A stretch of DNA of 6,831 bases from Clostridia bacterium. GTDB lineage: Bacteria > Bacillota > Peptococcia > Peptococcales > SKKY01. Shown here one piece after another: positions 1 to 5,861 of the stretch (positions are counted from its first letter, which is position 1; the number at the start of each line of letters is the position of its first letter). The notes under the pieces are model-generated. The model was not told where the DNA came from. It did not search any database and saw only the letters and a list, made by a program, of their open reading frames with translations. The stretch spans positions 1 through 6,831 of the forward strand of contig SKKY01000069.1 of assembly GCA_007123515.1 (NCBI GenBank), given 5' to 3'. The position numbers and the translations under genes were made by a program.

Positions 1-205
1 CAACGTGCGCGGTATTAATCGTAATACCTCTTTCTTTTTCTTCCGGTGCCTTATCGATTTCATCGAATTTTGCAGCACTTGCGAAACCCTTTTGCGATAA
101 TACTGCCGTAATTGCAGCCGTCGACGTTGTTTTACCATGGTCAACGTGTCCTATTGTTCCAATGTTTACGTGCGGTTTGTTTCTTTCAAATTTAGCCTTA
201 GCCAT
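1..205 (-). CDS. tuf: Elongation factor Tu, N-terminal part (cut by window edge)
   Basis: EF-Tu is the cytoplasmic GTPase that delivers aminoacyl-tRNA to the ribosome. The 68 visible residues begin MAKAKFERNKPHVNIGTIG and contain the G1 P-loop GHVDHGKT (residues 19-26) and the switch-1 segment ERGITINTAHV (about 58-68), whose Thr62 contacts Mg2+ in the family. The other G motifs and domains 2 and 3 lie beyond position 1. The ATG at 205 is supported by a GGGAGG ribosome site 10 nt upstream and by the conserved N-terminus. KTTS follows the P-loop where many EF-Tus have KTTL, a minor variation. The gene follows the terminator of the receptor gene and probably has its own promoter. Identification is essentially certain. 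Confidence 0.98.
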   Translation of the reverse strand, partial: MAKAKFERNKPHVNIGTIGHVDHGKTTSTAAITAVLSQKGFASAAKFDEIDKAPEEKERGITINTAHV

Positions 206-214
206 TTTTAAATA

Positions 215-223
215 TCCTCCCTT
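215..223 (-). promoter_or_regulatory. Ribosome binding site of tuf
   Basis: On the minus strand the sequence is AAGGGAGGA, a near-complete anti-16S match. Its GGGAGG core ends 10 nt before the ATG at 205. The strong match fits a highly translated gene and fixes the tuf start. Confidence 0.85.
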
Positions 224-245
224 ACGATACTCCGATAGATTACTT

Positions 246-274
246 GCACTACCCTGCATTTTTTTCATTTTCAA
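246..274 (-). promoter_or_regulatory. Candidate tuf promoter (weak -10)
   Basis: Between the terminator and tuf the minus strand carries TTGAAA (plus 269-274, 5 of 6 to the -35 consensus). The hexamer 17 nt further down, TAGTGC (246-251), is a poor -10. A second candidate, TAATCT slightly downstream, has no good -35. EF-Tu is abundant and a terminator lies just upstream, so a promoter is expected in this roughly 85-nt leader, but I cannot place it firmly. Confidence 0.3.
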
Positions 275-289
275 AACAAATAGTAACGT

Positions 290-329
290 AAAAAAAGAAA
301 AGAGTAAAGTCTTTTTCGACCTTACCCTT
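290..329 (-). terminator. Intrinsic terminator of the three-gene operon
   Basis: The minus strand forms a 12-bp stem (AAGGGTAAGGTC with GACTTTACTCTT, two G-T wobbles; plus 318-329 and 300-311) around a GAAAAA loop. A T-rich run, TTTCTTTTTTT, follows directly. It begins 14 nt before the end-of-gene coordinate 344 and separates the receptor gene from tuf, so read-through into tuf should be limited. Confidence 0.85.
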
Positions 330-343
330 AATACCTTCACTTC

Positions 344-2962
344 TTACATCGCATAGTAACTTGATAGCGGAATTTGTCCCACAACTTTTGGGTCGGTATG
401 GGAGCGATGTTTTGCTTTTACCTCTTCGACATCAATAACGCCTTCGTTAACCAAGCGAATAAACAACGCCGCGATCTGAGGATCAAACTGGGTACCGATG
501 TTCCTTCCGATTTCAGCCAAAGCCAGGCTCACGCTGATACCTTTGCTGTAGGGTCTGTCCGTCACCATCGCATCAAAAGCATCACATACTGCCAGACATC
601 TTGCGCCGATCGGAATGGCTTCTCCGGCAAGACCACGGGGATACCCTTTTCCATCCCATCGTTCATGGTGCCCGAGTACCGCCGGGATAATATGATTCTG
701 CGAAGAAATATGCTTGATAATTTCAATACAAATCTCAACGTGCTTCTTAATTACTTCAAACTCTTCGTCATCGAGTCGTCCCTTTTTGTTTAACACTTCC
801 TCTGGCACACCAATTTTACCGATATCATGTAACAGTGCCGCTTCACGAATAATTTCCTGATGGGACTGGTCCATACCCATTTCTCTTGAAAGAATCGAGG
901 AATATTCCGCCACTCTTTGCGAATGCCCGAAGGTATAGTGATCCTTGGCATCAATCGCTGCTGCCAGTGCATAGATCGTCGCTGAATTTTCCGGTTTAAT
1001 AAATTTCTCGCTAAGCGGGCTGCCCGGACTGCCTTCAGCCGGATCTTTCGGGGAATAGATAATGGTCTGGTTTTTACCCTTGCTTTTTGCCGTATACATG
1101 GCAAGGTCGGCTCTTCTTAGAAGTTCGTCAGAATTAGGCGCACCACCCGGATACGCACAAACACCAATACTAACCGTCAGAAAACGCTGCGTGACATCTT
1201 TACTTTCTAAAAAGGCATATTCAATTTCTGTGCGGATGCACTCGGCAATCGTATAGGCCTTTCTGGCATCGTGCTCAGGAAGCAGAATCACAAATTCTTC
1301 TCCACCGTACCGGCAAATCTTTCCTCTGTTGCCGACATTTTTTCTAAGAATCGCCGCCACTCTTTCTAAGGCCCGATCCCCTTCCACGTGACCATAGAGA
1401 TCATTGTAGAGTTTAAAGAAATCCAGATCGAGTAATAAAAGAGCAATCTCTCCTCGTTCGGCTTTTTTGACTTCTTCCGGCAAGGCTCTGCAGAAATAAC
1501 GATGATTATACAAGTTCGTCAGGCTATCCGTCTGGGCTTCTTCCTGTGTTTTAGCAAAGAGGCGAGCGTTATCAATGGCAATTGCACTAGAGGTTCCCAG
1601 ATATGTTAAGAGATCCAGTTCACCTTGCAGATACGCCGAATTATTAGTTTTTTTAGTTAACAAAATCATACCGATCAGTTCATTTCTGCAAATGATCGGG
1701 GCAATCACATCAATCTCAAGCTCAGAGATTTCCTGCTGTTCTTTTTTCCACATCGATCTGAAGGTGGTATGTGAATACAAGTCCTGCCTCGACAGGCTCG
1801 TTTTATTGGCTTCCATCCACTTAACAATCGGGTTGTCCTTAGAAATTCTAAAAGATGGATTAAAGACTCTCGATGATGTTTTATATAGTTCGTAATGATT
1901 TTTTTCATCCTGTTTAAGTAAGAGCAAAACATTCTGCGTGGGGATGGCCATCTTTATTGCATCAAAAAGCTCACCTGTAATCTGATTCAGATCAAGGTTA
2001 TTGGAAATGTTTTTACTGAAATTTTTAAGAGCCTGACCCTGGGCATATTCAGACTTGTAGAAGATTTTCTCGACCACATTGCCCGACACCTTATACAGAG
2101 GCTGAAAGGCCACCGCTAAAAGCAGTGCTGATAAGAATAATATGTATCGGGAGACTCCTTCCAGTGACAGATTGAAAAACCCCTGAATAAAGAAAGCGGC
2201 AAAAATGTATACCGCTGTAACGGTCAGGGTCAGGGCTGAATAGATCAGTCCACGGGTCACCATAAACCGCAGCTCCAGCATCCGGAATTTGTAAATGGCG
2301 ATAACGATCAGGAAGGAATTGATCAGTGTAGCCAGAACGTCAAAGGGGTAGCGGCCAATCGTTGGCGAAATGTTGAGTAATGATCCGCCAAACAACAGCA
2401 CCAAACCGGCAGTAATCAGACCGATTTGCCCGTAAGAACTCTGTCCGGAACGAACGTGTTTGTACGATTTATAGATTGTTAAAAGAATGACAAAGAAGAA
2501 AAGGGCATACAGCACATAGGCCATCGGACCCATTGAATAGACAAATTCCACATAGGAGAACGCTCTTCCACCTTCGGTTACCATTGGTGTGAGAACAATA
2601 CCCGGATTCTGAATAACAAGACCAAGCGCGTTGACAATGATCGCAAAGCCGGTCGCTATACTAATCAAGGCCAGACGGATTGGTTTTAAATTATTAACAA
2701 ACACAGAAACAAATATGTAGAGCGAAAATGGCACAAGAATCATTCCGGTAACCATCATTCGGTTCCAGAATAGCACGCCGGGATACAGATCCATCTTCAT
2801 AAACAGCGAAGACGCTGTCCATAAGATCAGAGCTGTCAGCACGAACATAAATGTTTTTATCAGCCTGTCTTTCTGCACCATGTAAAAAATTATAAATAGC
2901 AGAAAATAGCTGGCAAGAGCAATGACCGGTACACCCCAGAAAAATATCTGCGTAACTGGCAT
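344..2962 (-). CDS. Membrane receptor with GAF, GGDEF and HD-GYP domains (c-di-GMP turnover)
   Basis: This is an 872-aa inner-membrane signalling protein. Residues 1 to about 290 hold eight or nine hydrophobic segments, resembling the HisKA_7TM-type N-terminal sensor followed by two extra helices. A GAF domain spans about 310-470. The GGDEF domain (about 475-638) has TDSLTNLYNHR, the metal aspartates in LDLDFFK (D512, D514) and an intact RYGGEEF signature (GGEEF 553-557), so diguanylate cyclase activity is expected. The RxxD inhibitory site before the signature is absent (the segment is GNRGK). After a Pro/Ser/Gly linker (about 640-652) comes a complete HD-GYP phosphodiesterase domain (about 655-845) with GHSQRV (H680), HDIGK (H712, D713), H741, HHERWDGKGYP (H765, H766, GYP 773-775) and D794. 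Both opposing activities therefore look catalytically intact. The ATG overlaps the TAA of the GH3 gene (TAATG) and has GAGGTG upstream, so translation is probably coupled. The ligand is unknown. Confidence 0.93.
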   Translation of the reverse strand: MPVTQIFFWGVPVIALASYFLLFIIFYMVQKDRLIKTFMFVLTALILWTASSLFMKMDLYPGVLFWNRMMVTGMILVPFSLYIFVSVFVNNLKPIRLALISIATGFAIIVNALGLVIQNPGIVLTPMVTEGGRAFSYVEFVYSMGPMAYVLYALFFFVILLTIYKSYKHVRSGQSSYGQIGLITAGLVLLFGGSLLNISPTIGRYPFDVLATLINSFLIVIAIYKFRMLELRFMVTRGLIYSALTLTVTAVYIFAAFFIQGFFNLSLEGVSRYILFLSALLLAVAFQPLYKVSGNVVEKIFYKSEYAQGQALKNFSKNISNNLDLNQITGELFDAIKMAIPTQNVLLLLKQDEKNHYELYKTSSRVFNPSFRISKDNPIVKWMEANKTSLSRQDLYSHTTFRSMWKKEQQEISELEIDVIAPIICRNELIGMILLTKKTNNSAYLQGELDLLTYLGTSSAIAIDNARLFAKTQEEAQTDSLTNLYNHRYFCRALPEEVKKAERGEIALLLLDLDFFKLYNDLYGHVEGDRALERVAAILRKNVGNRGKICRYGGEEFVILLPEHDARKAYTIAECIRTEIEYAFLESKDVTQRFLTVSIGVCAYPGGAPNSDELLRRADLAMYTAKSKGKNQTIIYSPKDPAEGSPGSPLSEKFIKPENSATIYALAAAIDAKDHYTFGHSQRVAEYSSILSREMGMDQSHQEIIREAALLHDIGKIGVPEEVLNKKGRLDDEEFEVIKKHVEICIEIIKHISSQNHIIPAVLGHHERWDGKGYPRGLAGEAIPIGARCLAVCDAFDAMVTDRPYSKGISVSLALAEIGRNIGTQFDPQIAALFIRLVNEGVIDVEEVKAKHRSHTDPKVVGQIPLSSYYAM

Positions 2963-4569
2963 TACTTCACCTCGCTTCCCCCTCTGGCAATTTTTTTAAT
3001 TTCAACAACATCAAAATGCGAAGGATTGATCTTTCTGACTTCTTTACCTGTTTTTTTGGTAAATTGTTCTATCGTACCACTTGGGAGCACGGTAACCTCC
3101 ATCGGGTCGACTCCCAAAAATCTCTTAATATTACCAAAATCTTTATCTATGTATCGGAAATAAGTGGCTATGTGCTCTTTTATCAGCTCACTATTTCCGA
3201 CATGTGTCCCATCTTGTTCGACTTCCACATACATATGAAGAAACGCTCGTTTATTAATGTTGAATTCTTTAATGGCAAACCAGTTACTCAATTCAATTTT
3301 AGATAATCCGATGGCTTCCTCAATCGTTCTTTTGGAAATTCTTGTGAAACCTGCTATATCAATATACCCGGGTTCTCTATCTACGAAAACAAAATGCGGT
3401 AATTGAATACCGGCTTCTTCATTAGACAGCATGGTACAACGGAAAATATCTCCGGTACGGTAGCGGGCAAAGGCGCCTCCTTTAAAGTTAGAGACCACCA
3501 GCTCATAGTCAAAACCAGGTTGAATTTCATCAATCAGGTAGGTTCTTGGCACATAGGATGAATCGACAAGATTCTTTTCGAACTCATCCTTTGGAATAAA
3601 CTCATATAAACCGACATCCGGGAAAAAGACCAGTCCGTTTTTCTCCCAGCTTTCGGTGGCGACACAGGTCGGCTCTGTACCGGCAAATATTTCAAGAGGC
3701 TTGATGCCCCAGTAATGTTCAATCTGACTTTTTAGTGCATGACTGTCTGTGCCTGCACAAACCAATCCCTTTAATTCCCAGATGTCTTTAGGAAGGATCG
3801 GTCTTTTTTCTTCTTTGCTTTTCACCCAGGCTTTTGCCATCCGATAATTCATCTGCACAGAATTTTTAAAAAGGTTTTTACTTTCTTTTTTCTGATTGTC
3901 TCGCTCGGTAAAGGAATCCCCAATTTTTACCACAATGCTGCTTAACCCAAAAAACAGATCGATTCCCTGTTGCTGACCCAGATCAAACCCCTTCTTATTT
4001 CTCTCTGAAAAAGACATCGATTCAGCTTCTTCTATAGAAGGCAAAAAGGTAACCGGCAATTCTTCGGCCACTAAATGCGGAACCATTCCCGTCAGATAGG
4101 GCAGCGGCGCCATCCCGTACAGAAAGTTTTCATCTCCGCGCAGGGCAAACTGCTCCTTCTGTTTACTTGTGGCAAGAAGCAGGATTGAAATGCTACTGTC
4201 TCTGTGACAGTTAACCATTCGTTCGGTATAGGGTGCAATTTTAATTGGATTTTTTCCGCCTTCCCAAGTGGTTTCAATCCAAAGCATTGGTTTAGCCGGC
4301 AGCTTATCCTCTTCTTTTGCTAAAAGGATGTCGGCATAATCATCATAGCGGGTCAGGGGAACCATACTTCTAAACGCTTCCACTGTCTCCGGTTTTTGAC
4401 CTTTCATGATGTGTCTGCCCAGCTCACAGTTTCCATACAAATCAAGTTGTTCAAGCATCAGACGATGCTGCATATCCATAAAGGAAGGAAGATCAAGATC
4501 TAAAAAGCCGCAATACTGTTGCCAGATCTCATCGTATTTTTTCTGTTCGAATTTTTCTTTGAGTGTCAC
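2962..4569 (-). CDS. GH3-family acyl-adenylate-forming enzyme
   Basis: The 535-aa protein is recognisable as a bacterial member of the GH3 (auxin-responsive promoter) family of the ANL adenylating superfamily. Plant GH3 enzymes activate a carboxylic acid with ATP and join it to an amino acid; the bacterial substrates are unknown to me. Supporting segments are VPLTRYDDYADI (about 70-81, the typical GH3 lead-in), APYTERM (112-118), APLPYLTG (154-161), the second nucleotide motif as FAGTEP (295-300), and the third as ARYRTGD (368-374). The normally Ser/Thr/Gly-rich phosphate loop (SSGT or TSGT) before the first segment is altered to TTWEGGKNP (about 100-108), so activity should be tested rather than assumed. 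No signal peptide or membrane segment is visible, so it is probably cytoplasmic. The GTG start is supported by a GGAGG site 7 nt upstream. It overlaps the upstream gene by 41 nt and the receptor gene by 1 nt. Confidence 0.88.
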   Translation of the reverse strand: MTLKEKFEQKKYDEIWQQYCGFLDLDLPSFMDMQHRLMLEQLDLYGNCELGRHIMKGQKPETVEAFRSMVPLTRYDDYADILLAKEEDKLPAKPMLWIETTWEGGKNPIKIAPYTERMVNCHRDSSISILLLATSKQKEQFALRGDENFLYGMAPLPYLTGMVPHLVAEELPVTFLPSIEEAESMSFSERNKKGFDLGQQQGIDLFFGLSSIVVKIGDSFTERDNQKKESKNLFKNSVQMNYRMAKAWVKSKEEKRPILPKDIWELKGLVCAGTDSHALKSQIEHYWGIKPLEIFAGTEPTCVATESWEKNGLVFFPDVGLYEFIPKDEFEKNLVDSSYVPRTYLIDEIQPGFDYELVVSNFKGGAFARYRTGDIFRCTMLSNEEAGIQLPHFVFVDREPGYIDIAGFTRISKRTIEEAIGLSKIELSNWFAIKEFNINKRAFLHMYVEVEQDGTHVGNSELIKEHIATYFRYIDKDFGNIKRFLGVDPMEVTVLPSGTIEQFTKKTGKEVRKINPSHFDVVEIKKIARGGSEVK

Positions 4570-5143
4570 CTGAATGCCTCCAATGGTAATTTTCCATGCT
4601 TTTTTTTAAACTAGATCTGTTTGGAATCAAAAACGGTGTTCTTTGTTGATACTTGTCATACCCCTCCAGTGTTTTGGGAAATATCCAGCGATCCTGAACG
4701 TAGACATGAATGACATCCATGACAGTCCAGATCAATCCGGCCAACAACACCAGCCATCTTCCGGAGGCCAGCCACAAGAACATATACATCATAAAAAACC
4801 AGATCACACCAGGGTGTCTGCACAAAGCATACATCCCGCTGTCTATTACCTGATTGGCTTTGTTAAGTTCAACGTACGTTTTTGAAAAAGGCAGTGCAAA
4901 AAACAAGGCATACAGCAACAGACCAAAGGAGCCCAGAGCCAGTATCCAGAAAAATATATGTAGCGCTCCGGGAAAGAAAAAATCTTGTTCTCCGCGTAAT
5001 GATACGCCCAGGGTCGCTACCCCGAGCATCACAATGCCTATGCCAAAAAACAGATTAAAAAATCTGTGGAATCCAAAAATTTTATTTAGATCGAATATGT
5101 ATAAAAACACAAATGCCGCACAACCTGCTAGTATATAACTCAT
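4529..5143 (-). CDS. Small membrane protein of the isoprenylcysteine/phospholipid methyltransferase type
   Basis: This 204-aa protein has about five hydrophobic helices (roughly 2-18, 28-48, 58-86, 109-127 and 130-149). Its C-terminal half has the layout of the ICMT/PEMT family of integral-membrane SAM-dependent methyltransferases: a Gly-Met-Tyr-x-x-x-RHPG segment (103-112, RHP at 109-111) and, after the last helix, QDRWIFPKTLEGYDKY followed by TPFLIPN (169-175). The acidic pair usually seen there (EE) is QD at 150-151, so activity and substrate are uncertain; members methylate carboxyl, phospholipid or other groups at the membrane. About 30 polar residues follow the usual family end and overlap the GH3 start by 41 nt. 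An A8 run at codons for LKKS could shift the frame. The ATG has AGGAG 7 nt upstream and a promoter about 50 nt upstream. It is the first gene of the operon. Confidence 0.75.
   Translation of the reverse strand: MSYILAGCAAFVFLYIFDLNKIFGFHRFFNLFFGIGIVMLGVATLGVSLRGEQDFFFPGALHIFFWILALGSFGLLLYALFFALPFSKTYVELNKANQVIDSGMYALCRHPGVIWFFMMYMFLWLASGRWLVLLAGLIWTVMDVIHVYVQDRWIFPKTLEGYDKYQQRTPFLIPNRSSLKKSMENYHWRHSGDTQRKIRTEKIR
4577..4581 (-). promoter_or_regulatory. Ribosome binding site that fixes the GTG start of the GH3 gene
   Basis: GGAGG on the minus strand sits 7 nt before the GTG at 4569, inside the end of the preceding coding region. It supports the GTG start rather than a later ATG. The first later Met is residue 31, well inside the conserved protein. 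Confidence 0.8.
4600..4607 (-). other. A8 homopolymer, possible -1 slippage site
   Basis: The coding strand reads TTA AAA AAA AGC in the frame of the membrane methyltransferase-like gene, giving an A AAA AAA slippery heptamer within eight A's. A -1 shift, or transcription with one extra A, leads into a short frame (residues KHGKLPLEAFR). That frame stops at the TGA at 4566-4568, which overlaps the GTG of the GH3 gene as GTGA. Whether it slips is unknown. Confidence 0.4.
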
Positions 5144-5150
5144 TCGGCGT

Positions 5151-5155
5151 CTCCT
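5151..5155 (-). promoter_or_regulatory. Ribosome binding site of the first operon gene
   Basis: AGGAG on the minus strand lies 7 nt before the ATG at 5143. It supports that start for the membrane methyltransferase-like protein. Confidence 0.7.
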
Positions 5156-5195
5156 GGCTGTAGCAAATCTACCACACTATTTTAGGGGTATCTTT

Positions 5196-5225
5196 AATAT
5201 AACCAAAAAACTGAAAATTATTCAA
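5196..5225 (-). promoter_or_regulatory. Predicted promoter of the three-gene operon
   Basis: The minus strand has TTGAAT (plus 5220-5225) as -35, an 18-nt spacer, and TATATT (plus 5196-5201) as -10. Runs of A and T just upstream (about 5226-5260) resemble an UP element. A start near 5189 would give a leader of about 45 nt, too short for a known c-di-GMP riboswitch. The promoter lies just after the tRNA terminator, which fits an independently transcribed operon. Confidence 0.6.
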
Positions 5226-5263
5226 GTTTTTTTATCTTTTTTTTAAAAAAACAATGAAAATAC

Positions 5264-5293
5264 AAAAAAAAGCCCGAAATCGAGTTTCGGACT
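5264..5293 (-). terminator. Intrinsic terminator of the tRNA array
   Basis: The minus strand forms a 9-bp stem, AGTCCGAAA with TTTCGGGCT (one T-G wobble), around a CTCGA loop. At least seven T's follow. It lies 9 nt past the last tRNA and separates the tRNA transcript from the three-gene operon. Confidence 0.92.
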
Positions 5294-5301
5294 CCTGTTT
5301 A

Positions 5302-5378
5302 TGGTGGCGGCGAAGGGATTTGAACCCCTGACCCTACGGGTATGAACCGTATGCTCTAGCCAACTGAGCTACGCCGCC
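5302..5378 (-). tRNA. tRNA-Met(CAT), elongator
   Basis: A 77-nt cloverleaf has acceptor GGCGGCG/CGCCGCC with a fully paired 1-72, anticodon stem TACGG/CCGTA and loop TTCATAC (anticodon CAT), a GGTTCAAAT T-loop region, discriminator A and encoded CCA. Paired G1-C72 and the absence of three G-C pairs in the anticodon stem distinguish it from the initiator. The body resembles elongator Met rather than the lysidine-type tRNA-Ile(CAT), though that distinction relies on family resemblance. It is the last tRNA of the array. Confidence 0.93.
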
Positions 5379-5414
5379 TTGTATAGTAAGTATATAATCT
5401 ATTCGTTATTTACG

Positions 5415-5490
5415 TGGAGCCCATAAGCGGACTTGAACCGCCGACCTCCACCTTACCAAGGTGGCACTCTACCGCCTGAGCTATATGGGC
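5415..5490 (-). tRNA. tRNA-Thr(GGT)
   Basis: A 76-nt cloverleaf has acceptor GCCCATA/TATGGGC, anticodon stem CCACC/GGTGG and loop TTGGTAA (anticodon GGT, reading ACC/ACU), T-stem GGCGG/CCGCT closed by a G-T pair, discriminator T and encoded CCA. It is separated from the initiator tRNA by only 10 nt. It is the second threonine tRNA in the array and complements the TGT isoacceptor. Confidence 0.96.
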
Positions 5491-5500
5491 AAAAAAAATT

Positions 5501-5576
5501 TGGTTGCGGGGGGAGGATTTGAACCTCCGGCCTCCGGGTTATGAGCCCGACGAGCTACCAACTGCTCTACCCCGCG
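5501..5576 (-). tRNA. tRNA-fMet(CAT), initiator
   Basis: This 76-nt tRNA starts CGCGGGG and its 3' acceptor strand is CCCCGCA, so position 1-72 is an unpaired C-A, the hallmark that lets the formylase accept initiator tRNA. The anticodon stem has the three consecutive G-C pairs (GGG/CCC around CTCATAA) that direct it to the ribosomal P site. CCA is encoded. A run of eight T's on the RNA-like strand lies in the 10-nt spacer before the next tRNA. Confidence 0.97.
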
Positions 5577-5616
5577 TTAATATATAAATGTTGCTAATCT
5601 TGCCTTTTTAAAAAAA

Positions 5617-5702
5617 TGGTGGAGGGAACAGGACTCGAACCTGTGAAGGCGTAGCCAACGGATTTACAGTCCGCCCCCTTTGGCCAACTCGGGCATCCCT
5701 CC
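5617..5702 (-). tRNA. tRNA-Tyr(GTA)
   Basis: This is an 86-nt type II tRNA with acceptor GGAGGGA/TCCCTCC, anticodon stem CGGA/TCCG flanking loop CTGTAAA (anticodon GTA), and a long variable arm (TGGCTACGCCTTCA region), as expected for bacterial tRNA-Tyr. Discriminator A and CCA are encoded. Confidence 0.96.
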
Positions 5703-5719
5703 ATGATAATAACTGAAAC

Positions 5720-5795
5720 TGGAGCCGACGATGGGACTCGAACCCGCAACCTGCTGATTACAAGTCAGCTGCTCTTCCAGTTGAGCTACGTCGGC
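5720..5795 (-). tRNA. tRNA-Thr(TGT)
   Basis: A 76-nt cloverleaf has acceptor GCCGACG/CGTCGGC, anticodon stem CTGAC/ATCAG region with loop TTGTAAT (anticodon TGT, reading ACA/ACG), T-stem GCGGG/CCCAT region, discriminator T and encoded CCA. It is the first tRNA of the array, starting about 12 nt after the predicted transcription start. Confidence 0.95.
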
Positions 5796-5813
5796 ATTTT
5801 TCTGACAAAGATT

Positions 5814-5842
5814 ATTCTATTACATAGCCCATTTAATGTCAA
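5814..5842 (-). promoter_or_regulatory. Strong promoter of the tRNA array
   Basis: The minus strand carries a perfect -35 TTGACA (plus 5837-5842), a 17-nt spacer, and -10 TAGAAT (plus 5814-5819, 5 of 6). It lies between the yacP stop and the first tRNA. No hairpin terminator separates yacP from it, so the tRNAs may also receive read-through from the rlmB-yacP transcript. Confidence 0.88.
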
Positions 5843-5861
5843 TCCTTTTTGATGTTTTGGC

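Noticed and set aside
162..356. 64-codon plus-strand frame across the tuf start and leader
   Set aside because: It runs over the well-supported EF-Tu start and a terminator, and has no convincing ribosome site.
374..793. 139-codon open frame on the plus strand
   Set aside because: It is antisense to the HD-GYP coding region, which has a full set of conserved motifs, and its translation resembles no family.
4643..5138. Two plus-strand frames opposite the membrane gene
   Set aside because: They are shadows of a hydrophobic coding region, with compositionally odd and unrecognisable products.
5237..5251. T8A7 palindrome as a terminator or mobile-element end
   Set aside because: It is only an A/T run without GC pairing, better read as an AT-rich stretch upstream of the promoter.
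5144..5263. Possible c-di-GMP riboswitch ahead of the signalling operon
   Set aside because: The predicted leader is about 45 nt, and no GEMM-like conserved segments are visible.
5302..5378. tRNA-Ile(CAT) with modified C34 instead of Met
   Set aside because: The acceptor and anticodon arms resemble clostridial elongator Met. A tilS-type determinant check was not possible, but Met is favoured.
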